This document shows, one piece after another, positions 15,845-21,513 of a stretch of 21,513 nt of DNA. The position numbers were made by a program, and so were the translations under genes. The DNA comes from an uncultured Eggerthellaceae bacterium. Lineage in GTDB: Bacteria > Actinomycetota > Coriobacteriia > Coriobacteriales > Eggerthellaceae. Every line of letters starts with the position of its first letter. Position 1 is the stretch's first letter. The notes beneath the pieces are model-generated. The model saw only the letters and a program-made list of their open reading frames with translations, ran no database searches and was not told where the DNA came from. The stretch is taken from the NCBI GenBank assembly GCA_910577495.1, contig CAJTML010000020.1:1-21513 (forward strand), in the 5' to 3' direction.

Positions 15845-16867
15845 CTAGTTCTTTAATTTCGGCTCTTCCACCACGCCGGTGGGGTCTTCCCCACTATCTA
15901 CCAGCGCCATCAACTCAGCCCACGTGTCGCTGTCTTGATCAATAACCCACAAACCATCCTTATTTTCGCCACCGTCATAAGGACCGGTGCACGAATAGAT
16001 AGTCACCTCGTCTTTGTGGTTCACGAAATCAAGCACGAGTGCCGCCATATCTTCCACAGGCAGATTGGTAGTCGTAAATTCCTCCAGATCAGCCACACTT
16101 TTGTTGGCATCCAGGTCATTTTGATTGAGCACCTTTTCAATCATGGCAATCTCTAAGGTACGAACGTTGGTCTGGCGAATGGCGTCCTGGTCATCCACGT
16201 ACTCTTTACGCGCACGAGCAAACACGAGCGCCTCTGAGCCATCCAGGGTTTGATTGTCACCCTTCTCAACAGTCACATTGTCGGCAGTGCTTGGATCGGG
16301 CACGGTAATCGTGCGCGGAATATCCACTGTCACGCCACCAAGCGCATCAATCAAATCTTCGTAGCCGGTAAAGGTGGTCATCATGTAGCCTTCAATGGTC
16401 ACACCCGTCAGCGTCTCCACGACCTCGACTACTTCCGCTGGGTCGTTGTTCTCGGCTAGTGCGTCGTTAATACGGTCACTTCGGCCTTCAAGTTGGGTGT
16501 CGCGCGGAACAGTCACCAGCGTGATGGTGTAGGTAGTTGGATCCACGCGCATAAGCGTCATAATGTCGGAGTGCTGATCAAGCTGGGCATGTTCGGATGC
16601 CTTGCCCGTATAGAGAGCTGTTCCTTTACGTGAGTCCGAGCCAATAAGCAGCACATAAAACGGCTCTTGCTCAACCTCTTCAACGGAAGCTGACAGTGTT
16701 TCTACTTCCTCGTCATCTGCGGCAAGCTGATCAAGCCCGCACACCAATCCAATGAAAGCAACAGCGAAAACAGCAACCCACACAACCGCCAAAATGGCAT
16801 TGTGCGTTGACGAGCGGCGACGCTTTTCTTGTGCCTGCTCTTCTTGGATGTGCTTGTCTTCGCCCAC
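15845..16867 (-). CDS. LytR-CpsA-Psr (LCP) family polymer-peptidoglycan ligase
   Basis: LCP proteins move teichoic acid or other polymers from the undecaprenyl carrier to peptidoglycan on the outer face of the membrane. I prefer GTG 16867 because AGGAA is 9 bases upstream; GTG 16876 touches that sequence. The 340-residue product has a charged cytosolic start (EEQAQEKRRR), one membrane span (about 24-46), an acidic linker, and the catalytic domain with LLIGSDSRKG, SDIMTLMRVDP, VTVPRDTQ (arginine binding pyrophosphate), RINDALA and DALGGVTVDIP, then LDGSEALVFARARK. The C-terminus is acidic and lacks extra domains. It starts 12 bases after tagO. The specific substrate is inferred from the operon. 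Confidence 0.92.
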   Translation of the reverse strand: MGEDKHIQEEQAQEKRRRSSTHNAILAVVWVAVFAVAFIGLVCGLDQLAADDEEVETLSASVEEVEQEPFYVLLIGSDSRKGTALYTGKASEHAQLDQHSDIMTLMRVDPTTYTITLVTVPRDTQLEGRSDRINDALAENNDPAEVVEVVETLTGVTIEGYMMTTFTGYEDLIDALGGVTVDIPRTITVPDPSTADNVTVEKGDNQTLDGSEALVFARARKEYVDDQDAIRQTNVRTLEIAMIEKVLNQNDLDANKSVADLEEFTTTNLPVEDMAALVLDFVNHKDEVTIYSCTGPYDGGENKDGLWVIDQDSDTWAELMALVDSGEDPTGVVEEPKLKN

Positions 16868-16879
16868 GTAATCCACTTC

Positions 16880-18004
16880 CTACTTACGACTCCACGGCAC
16901 ACGCGGACCGGTCTTGCCTCGGTTGTCATAGTGATGGCGGAGTACCGGCTTAAACAAACCGAACTTCCAGATGACGAAAAACACCACCAGCCCCAGCACA
17001 AACAAAAGCGCCCAGCGAATAGGACCAGACACGCCTACCATCAAACATCCCACAACTGCCAACACCGCAGAACAGAGCCACAAAACTGCAACGGAACGCT
17101 TTTGGGATAGGCCTGCACGCATAAGTCGATGATGCACATGCCCTAAATCTGCCTGATCAACGGGCTGATGCCCCCGCAAACGACGAATAACCGCCGATGC
17201 GGTGTCAATAACGGGCACGCCAGCAATTACAAGCGGCACCAGCATAACGATAAAACCTTGCGTGCGGACAACGCCTGCAACTGAGATGATGCCCAGTACC
17301 AACCCCAATAAAAGTGATCCTGAGTCTCCCATGAAAACTGACGCGGGGAAAAAGTTGAAGCGCAAAAAGGCCAGGCAGACCGCAATGAGCGCAAGGCATG
17401 CCAGCGCCAGCGTAACTGAGCCTCTAATAAGCACCAGATAGAGCAAGCTGCACGCAACGATGGCCACCAAACCCGATGCAAGTCCGTCTAGGCCATCAAT
17501 AAGATTGGTGATGTTAACGAAGATCACCAAATACGCAATGGTGAGTGGGCAATCAATCCAACCAAGTGCCACGTACTCACTTGAAATAACCGCACGCACG
17601 CCGCCGATGGTCACACCCGCAAGCACCACCACGAGCGCCGCCACAATCTGACCGGCCAACTTCACGGCAGGCGAAAGCTGGGTAATGTCATCTACCAACC
17701 CCACCGTAAACATAATGGTCACGCCCACAAATAACACCAGATAATTCACGTTATTGAGGACGTAGAGATCATGGAATTCCCAACCGCCAAAGCGCACGCC
17801 AATAAAGATGGTAAAGCACGCCGCAATAAGGCCAACGTAAAGCGCGATGCCACCGCAGCGCGGAATAGGCGCGCGGTTAACACGACGGTTACTAGGGTAA
17901 TCAATAGCTCCAAGCCGCCAGGCAATTTGTTTGGAAACAGGCACCATAAGGTACGTGACTATAAACGCCACGGCAAAAACTATTGCTCCTTGGTACCACT
18001 CCAT
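16880..18004 (-). CDS. tagO: undecaprenyl-phosphate GlcNAc-1-phosphate transferase (TagO/WecA family)
   Basis: TagO starts wall polymer synthesis by moving GlcNAc-1-phosphate from UDP-GlcNAc to undecaprenyl phosphate. The 374-residue polytopic protein (about ten or eleven spans) carries the family marks: YPSNRRVNRAPIPRCGG (37-52), VGLVDD (101-106, metal aspartates), NITNLIDGLDGLASG (164-178), FMGDSGSLLLG (224-234) and HVHHRLMRAG (289-298). The HHR motif sets it with TagO/WecA rather than MraY. ATG 18004 has AAGG a few bases upstream. It is the first gene of the minus-strand operon. An extended -10 promoter lies about 90 bases upstream. The C-terminus is long, basic and hydrophilic (LRHHYDNRGKTGPRVPWSRK). 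Confidence 0.93.
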   Translation of the reverse strand: MEWYQGAIVFAVAFIVTYLMVPVSKQIAWRLGAIDYPSNRRVNRAPIPRCGGIALYVGLIAACFTIFIGVRFGGWEFHDLYVLNNVNYLVLFVGVTIMFTVGLVDDITQLSPAVKLAGQIVAALVVVLAGVTIGGVRAVISSEYVALGWIDCPLTIAYLVIFVNITNLIDGLDGLASGLVAIVACSLLYLVLIRGSVTLALACLALIAVCLAFLRFNFFPASVFMGDSGSLLLGLVLGIISVAGVVRTQGFIVMLVPLVIAGVPVIDTASAVIRRLRGHQPVDQADLGHVHHRLMRAGLSQKRSVAVLWLCSAVLAVVGCLMVGVSGPIRWALLFVLGLVVFFVIWKFGLFKPVLRHHYDNRGKTGPRVPWSRK

Positions 18005-18067
18005 ACAAGCCTTCGCACTACATCGTTTAACATCGCCAAATAAACCAGATTAACGCTACGCACACGC

Positions 18068-18298
18068 TCAAAAATGCGTGCATAACTTAGCAATTATAGC
18101 ACCAGCATTTTCTTTCCAAGAATTTGAACGGCTTTTTGCGCGAATGAGCTGCATATGCGGCAACGCTAAACGCATTAAAACCACGGCAATTCTCGCCAGA
18201 GACATCAAACGATTCCCAGGTAGCGGTGGTTTTCAAAGATTTGACAACAACCTTACATCAACTCATCTGAAACTGCAGACCACCACAGAGGCGGTGTG
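18068..18298 (-). pseudogene. possible decayed C-terminus of a GT4 glycosyltransferase
   Basis: On the minus strand, one frame contains the 45-codon run from 18205 to 18068 beginning MSLARIAVVLMRLALP and ending SNSWKENAGAIIAKLCTHF. It looks like the end of a GT4-family enzyme (LA.AI..LL...... then SW..NA..II). Continuing upstream in the same frame, VDVRLLSNL and VVVCS are where GT4 proteins have VGGV.ELL and VV.S. Two in-frame TGA codons (18233-18235 and 18263-18265) break it. The fragment has no ribosome site of its own. The tagO promoter-like element lies inside it. This assignment is from pattern reading only and may be coincidence. Confidence 0.3.
18093..18101 (-). promoter_or_regulatory. 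extended -10 promoter for tagO operon
   Basis: On the minus strand the site reads TGCTATAAT, a consensus extended -10 element (TGn plus TATAAT). TTGGAA lies upstream with a 15-base spacing, a weak -35. Transcription would start near 18086, giving a leader of about 80 bases before tagO. The surrounding 18005-18350 stretch has no other gene I can support. Confidence 0.55.
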
Positions 18299-18350
18299 CT
18301 AGGCTTTGCAGGTAATCTAATAAGCAACGCAGAGAATCAAAGGATGCAGC

Positions 18351-19793
18351 ATGCAAGAAACCACCCCCGCCCCCACAAACGCCGATTACACGCGTGAGTA
18401 TTTCGACATCATGGCCTCGCTTGACGGCGACATTCCCAGCCGTCGCGCAGCCCTTGCCTATATGGAGCAGTCAACCGCCATCGTGCACCACCGCGTGGTG
18501 GCCTGCTCGTTTGTGCCGCGTCTGTTCAACCAGCAAACGTTTGACGCCATGAAATCAACCTCTGAAATGGCACATCGCATTTTATGCAAGGTCATTCAGC
18601 ACTACTTGGACGACCCGGAGTATCGCGCGGCATTTGACTTTGATCCGCGCCTTGAAGAGCTCATTTTGCTGCCGCGCGGCTATGACTCGCTCTTGCCCTT
18701 TGCGCGCGTGGATACGTTTTTGAACGAAGACGATTACCGCGTGAAGTTTTGCGAATTCAACGGCGACGGCTCATCGGGTATGAACGAAAATCGTGAGATC
18801 ACTCATTCAGTTGAGCTCACGCAAAGCTTCGCTGACTTCGCCCAACACCACGACGTGCAGCGCTGCGAGCTCTTTGAAACCTGGGTGCAAAAGTTCATTG
18901 GCATTTATGACACCTACGAGCATAAAGTTGAACATCCCCGCTTCGCCATCTGCGATTATCTGGAAAACGGCGTCGTGGATGAGTTCCATATCTACGCACA
19001 GCTTTTCCGCGATCATGGCTATGACTGCACGGTGGCTGATGTGCGCGACCTCACCTTTGACGGCGAGGTGCTCAAAGATGGCGAAGGCAAGCGTGTGGAT
19101 GCAATTTGGCGCCGCTGCGTGACCAATGACGTGATTGACTATTGGGATGAGTCGCAGGATCTCATTGAAGCTGTTCGCGCTGAAAAGGTGGCATTGATCG
19201 GTAGTTTCGCCGGACACATTGTGCACGACAAGCAGATTTTCGACGTCTTGTTTGACCGTCGCACGCAGGAGTTTTTGACGGCAGAGGAAATCACCTTTGT
19301 TGAAGAGACGGTGCCCATGACGGCGTTTCTGAACGAAGACGAAGTCAACCTCACACAAATTCGCGCAAACAAAGACGAGTGGATTATCAAGCCGACCGAC
19401 CACTACGGTGCCGATGACGTTTGGGCAGGCTGCATGGTTAACCAGCCCACGTGGGAGTCGCTCATTAACAAGTTCGCCAACGATGCGGCAGGATTCCCCT
19501 TCATCGTGCAGCGCTACATCACGCCCTTCAAGACCGAAACCTTGCCGCCCGATACCGACATCGCGTCACTTGGAGATGACGAGGTTTCAACAACGCCTGC
19601 ACTGTATAACAACCTCAACGGGCTCTATCTGTTTGATGGCGAATTCGCTGGCGTGTTTTCCCGACTTGGACCGCTGCCTACCATTTCCAAGCAGCTCAAA
19701 GGCATTACCGCGGCTACCATCTGGGTTGATTGCGCACCCGACGCCTTTACGCGTCCGTGTACCATAACCGCATCAGATGCGACCCAAAACTAG
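18351..19793 (+). CDS. circularly permuted ATP-grasp / glutathionylspermidine synthase-like protein
   Basis: The start is ATG 18351, with AAAGGA 6 bases upstream. The 480-residue product fits the circularly permuted ATP-grasp group related to the synthetase part of glutathionylspermidine synthase. It has an N-terminal helical region, then VDTFLNEDDYRVKFCEFNGDGSSGMNEN, in which the EFNGDG block supplies the metal-ATP residues early in the chain. It continues with AICDYLENG, DAIWRRCVTND, SFAGHIVHDKQIF, and the nucleotide strand WIIKPTDHYGADDVWAG late, the reverse of the usual order. FPFIVQRYI and NGLYLFDGEFAGVFSRLG follow. Members form amide bonds between a carboxylate and an amine. Whether it acts on glutathione-like peptides, cyanophycin-like products or a wall component is unknown. 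It is divergent from tagO and shares its upstream region. Confidence 0.78.
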   Translation: MQETTPAPTNADYTREYFDIMASLDGDIPSRRAALAYMEQSTAIVHHRVVACSFVPRLFNQQTFDAMKSTSEMAHRILCKVIQHYLDDPEYRAAFDFDPRLEELILLPRGYDSLLPFARVDTFLNEDDYRVKFCEFNGDGSSGMNENREITHSVELTQSFADFAQHHDVQRCELFETWVQKFIGIYDTYEHKVEHPRFAICDYLENGVVDEFHIYAQLFRDHGYDCTVADVRDLTFDGEVLKDGEGKRVDAIWRRCVTNDVIDYWDESQDLIEAVRAEKVALIGSFAGHIVHDKQIFDVLFDRRTQEFLTAEEITFVEETVPMTAFLNEDEVNLTQIRANKDEWIIKPTDHYGADDVWAGCMVNQPTWESLINKFANDAAGFPFIVQRYITPFKTETLPPDTDIASLGDDEVSTTPALYNNLNGLYLFDGEFAGVFSRLGPLPTISKQLKGITAATIWVDCAPDAFTRPCTITASDATQN

Positions 19794-19866
19794 ATAAGAT
19801 AGCGCTCTGACATAGAAGCACTGTGAGCAGCAATACTATATAAGCACCAGGTAGAAGGGCGAAGGA

Positions 19867-20595
19867 ATGTCTGCGGACAAGAAATTGGGTTTTTCGGGAG
19901 TCATCATATGCGTACTGGCAACCCTCTTTTTGGCTATCAGCTTTGTGTATGCAGGGTTTGAAGTGTGCGCCACGCCTGATTTGACCACACGCATGCTTGC
20001 CCAAGCGTTTAGCAATGACGCGGAATCTCCCTTTTCTAAAGAGCAGTTGGTAGATGCAGCCGTGGTCAGCAAAGACTACACCGTCGGCAGCCACGATGAG
20101 CAAAAAACGCTCGACATGATGGCTGAGCTGAACGGGATTGCCACCCCTGCAACCGCCGAAAGCCTTGCTGATTTGGACGAAACACAGGTGCTCACCGCTG
20201 ATGCACTGAGTCATCTGGATGACGTGTTTTATGTGGTGCAAGACGCGCGCGTTTGGCTGCGCGTCATCTGCGCGCTGGCACTCTTTTTGAGTATCGTTTG
20301 CGCCGTCACGGGTGGTAAGCGCAGGCTGGGCAGTGTGCTTATGTGGACAGGGTGGCTCGTGATTGCCATCTTTGTGTGCTTGGCAATCTGGGTCGCAGTT
20401 GACTTCAATGGCTTCTTCGCCGCATTCCACTCGCTCTTTTTTGCAGCGGGCACGTGGACGTTTTCATGGGATTCACTGTTGATTTGCATGTATCCGCCCA
20501 ACTTCTGGATTGGCATGGGCGTGGTATGGTTCGTGGTCACCATGGTGCTTTCAATCCTGGGCATCGTGATTGGTAGGCACCTTCGCAAGGCATGA
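19867..20595 (+). CDS. DUF1461 / TIGR01906-like integral membrane protein
   Basis: The 242-residue product has a first span at about 9-30, an extracytoplasmic-looking region of about 100 residues with ALSHLDDVFYVVQDAR, and three further spans. The block FNGFFAAFHSLFFAAGTWTFS followed by LICMYPPNFW matches the conserved F..FH.lFF...W.F and lyP..FW pattern of the TIGR01906 membrane family. No enzymatic role is established for the family. ATG 19867 is preceded by AGAAGGG about 8 bases upstream. It lies 73 bases after the ATP-grasp gene; the gap holds an AT-rich run (TATATAA near 19837-19843) that could be a weak -10. A terminator follows it. Confidence 0.82.
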   Translation: MSADKKLGFSGVIICVLATLFLAISFVYAGFEVCATPDLTTRMLAQAFSNDAESPFSKEQLVDAAVVSKDYTVGSHDEQKTLDMMAELNGIATPATAESLADLDETQVLTADALSHLDDVFYVVQDARVWLRVICALALFLSIVCAVTGGKRRLGSVLMWTGWLVIAIFVCLAIWVAVDFNGFFAAFHSLFFAAGTWTFSWDSLLICMYPPNFWIGMGVVWFVVTMVLSILGIVIGRHLRKA

Positions 20596-20641
20596 GTGGT
20601 TTACCCGGGTCAAGGCTCCATAGCGCAACAAAGAATTATGC

Positions 20642-20673
20642 AAAGCCGCTTCATGAAATGTGGGGCGGCTTTT
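20642..20673 (+). terminator. terminator after the DUF1461-like gene
   Basis: An 8-bp stem (AAAGCCGC at 20642-20649 with its complement at 20665-20672) and 15-base loop are followed by TTATAG. The tail is short on T, so strength is probably moderate. Confidence 0.65.
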
Positions 20674-20748
20674 ATAGTGGTAGGTGTAAACTATTGCGCA
20701 ACAAATCACACTTTTTTGGGAACATTAATCAAAGAGAGAGGTAAAAGC

Positions 20749-21513
20749 ATGCAGGGACACGCACGTGCACTGCTTGAGACGCCTTCCCGTCTTAAGCGCT
20801 TAGTAAGCGTTGCTCTGTCTGGCGTTCTATGCTTAAGCATGATACCCGCAGCAGCATTCGCAGCGGAAGAAAGCACATCAATTGAAACCGCCACCGAAAC
20901 ACAAATTGAAGGCATGGCGCCCGTCGGATCGCCCATGATGCTCGCCGACGAGCAGGATGATACCAACATCGCCGCCCAAGCAGTTTCTAACATCGTTGAT
21001 GCGCTTATTGTGTCAGGAACAAAAAACTATGCTGATGCATATGAAGTATTACGCCTGGTCAATATAGAGCGCGCAAAGGAAAACCTTAATCCGCTCGTCA
21101 TGGACAAGGAGCTCCTTGAAGCTGCAATGCTTCGCGCGGCAGAGATTTCAATTGATTTCAGCCACACGCGCCCCAATGGAACAAGTTGTTATACCGCCTC
21201 AAGCAAAATTTCTGGCGAAAACATTGCTGCCGGTTCAAGCACTCCTGAAGCGACCATGAATCAGTGGATGAATTCCCCTGGTCACCGCGCAAACATCTTG
21301 ACCGCTCGCTATACAACACTTGGCGTCGGCGCTGTCGGCGTGCATTCTTCAACGAGTTTTTGGTGGGTGCAGCTCTTCGGGACCGAGCAAAATCCATCAG
21401 CCGCACCTCAGCCAGCTAATAGTTCGTTTACCGAGCGTATTGGCGTGCCTGAGAGCTGGCTTGTGAATGATAATTTCTCATTTAGATCACTTTATTATTC
21501 AGTAAATGTTGGC
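20749..21513 (+). CDS. secreted CAP/SCP-domain protein (3'-truncated by window edge)
   Basis: The frame is open from ATG 20749 to the window end (255 codons, no stop), after GAGAGAGG 7 bases upstream. A basic N-terminus and hydrophobic stretch end in PAAAFA (residue 38), a signal peptidase site. The signal peptide's LCLSMIP...AFA resembles that of the repeat protein starting at 6486 (LCVSMIPLPAFA). After a linker, residues 95-211 form a CAP domain: YEVLRLVNIERAKENLNPLV, SHTRPNG (H139), GENIA (E157), NQWMNSPGHRANIL (H179), and LGVGAVGV...WWVQLFG. Bacterial CAP proteins are secreted and of varied or unknown function. What follows residue 211 is only partly visible and may lead to further domains. 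Confidence 0.88.
   Translation, partial: MQGHARALLETPSRLKRLVSVALSGVLCLSMIPAAAFAAEESTSIETATETQIEGMAPVGSPMMLADEQDDTNIAAQAVSNIVDALIVSGTKNYADAYEVLRLVNIERAKENLNPLVMDKELLEAAMLRAAEISIDFSHTRPNGTSCYTASSKISGENIAAGSSTPEATMNQWMNSPGHRANILTARYTTLGVGAVGVHSSTSFWWVQLFGTEQNPSAAPQPANSSFTERIGVPESWLVNDNFSFRSLYYSVNVG

Noticed and set aside
18241..18269. TTGACA at 18241-18246 as a -35 for the gene at 18351
   Set aside because: No acceptable -10 is found at 16-18 bases downstream.
18078..18302. Plus-strand frame of 74 codons upstream of the circularly permuted ATP-grasp gene
   Set aside because: No ribosome site, no recognisable domain, and it overlaps the tagO promoter and the GT4-like relic on the other strand.
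18807..19403. 198-codon minus-strand frame inside the circularly permuted ATP-grasp gene
   Set aside because: Antisense to conserved motifs of the plus-strand gene and without recognisable domains.
19747..20430. 227-codon minus-strand frame opposite the DUF1461-like gene
   Set aside because: The plus strand encodes clear membrane spans and the family block; the antisense product is histidine- and cysteine-rich noise.

Overview
The window looks like a chromosomal segment from a Gram-positive actinobacterium of the class Coriobacteriia, probably near Atopobium/Lancefieldella. That placement is an inference. It rests on moderate GC content, frequent GTG starts, AAAGGA/AGGAGG-type ribosome binding sites, secreted proteins carrying many GW...YYF cell-wall-binding repeats, and a teichoic-acid-type gene set. 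No rRNA, tRNA, CRISPR array, insertion sequence or phage gene was seen. Almost everything present concerns building, exporting, decorating or binding a cell-surface polymer.

Layout. (1) Positions 1-3180, plus strand: a 5'-truncated ATP-grasp ligase, a divergent PLP-aminotransferase-like protein and an NAD-dependent epimerase/dehydratase-type SDR, closed by a strong terminator. (2) Positions 3219-6486, minus strand: two secreted proteins with cell-wall-binding repeats, one of them fused to a 21-residue-period leucine-rich repeat domain. (3) Positions 6487-6783: a divergent control region with a 10-bp-arm inverted repeat and promoter-like sequences. (4) Positions 6784-11164, plus strand: a DegT-type sugar aminotransferase, a second ATP-grasp ligase, and an unusual fusion of a WecF-like (GT56) glycosyltransferase with a PglD/NeuD-like left-handed beta-helix domain. 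(5) Positions 11223-18004, minus strand: seven co-directional genes, in transcription order tagO, an LCP-family ligase, tagG, tagH, tarI, tarJ and a TagF/TarL-family polyol-phosphate transferase. This is a nearly self-contained ribitol-phosphate wall teichoic acid pathway. (6) Positions 18005-18350: the tagO promoter region, overlapping what looks like the decayed C-terminus of a GT4 glycosyltransferase. (7) Positions 18351-21513, plus strand: a circularly permuted ATP-grasp enzyme, a DUF1461/TIGR01906-like membrane protein, and the 5' part of a secreted CAP-domain protein that runs off the window.

How it may fit together (inference). TagO starts the lipid-linked polymer. TarI and TarJ make CDP-ribitol and the TarL-like enzyme transfers polyol phosphate. 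TagGH exports the chain and the LCP protein joins it to peptidoglycan. The plus-strand genes look able to make and transfer an amino-deoxy sugar (aminotransferase, SDR, WecF-like transferase). The ATP-grasp ligases, each beside a PLP enzyme, are candidates for attaching an amino acid or other carboxylate to that amino sugar. The two repeat proteins could be ligands of the resulting polymer. The fusion protein and the twice-occurring ATP-grasp/aminotransferase pairing are the strongest candidates for something undescribed.
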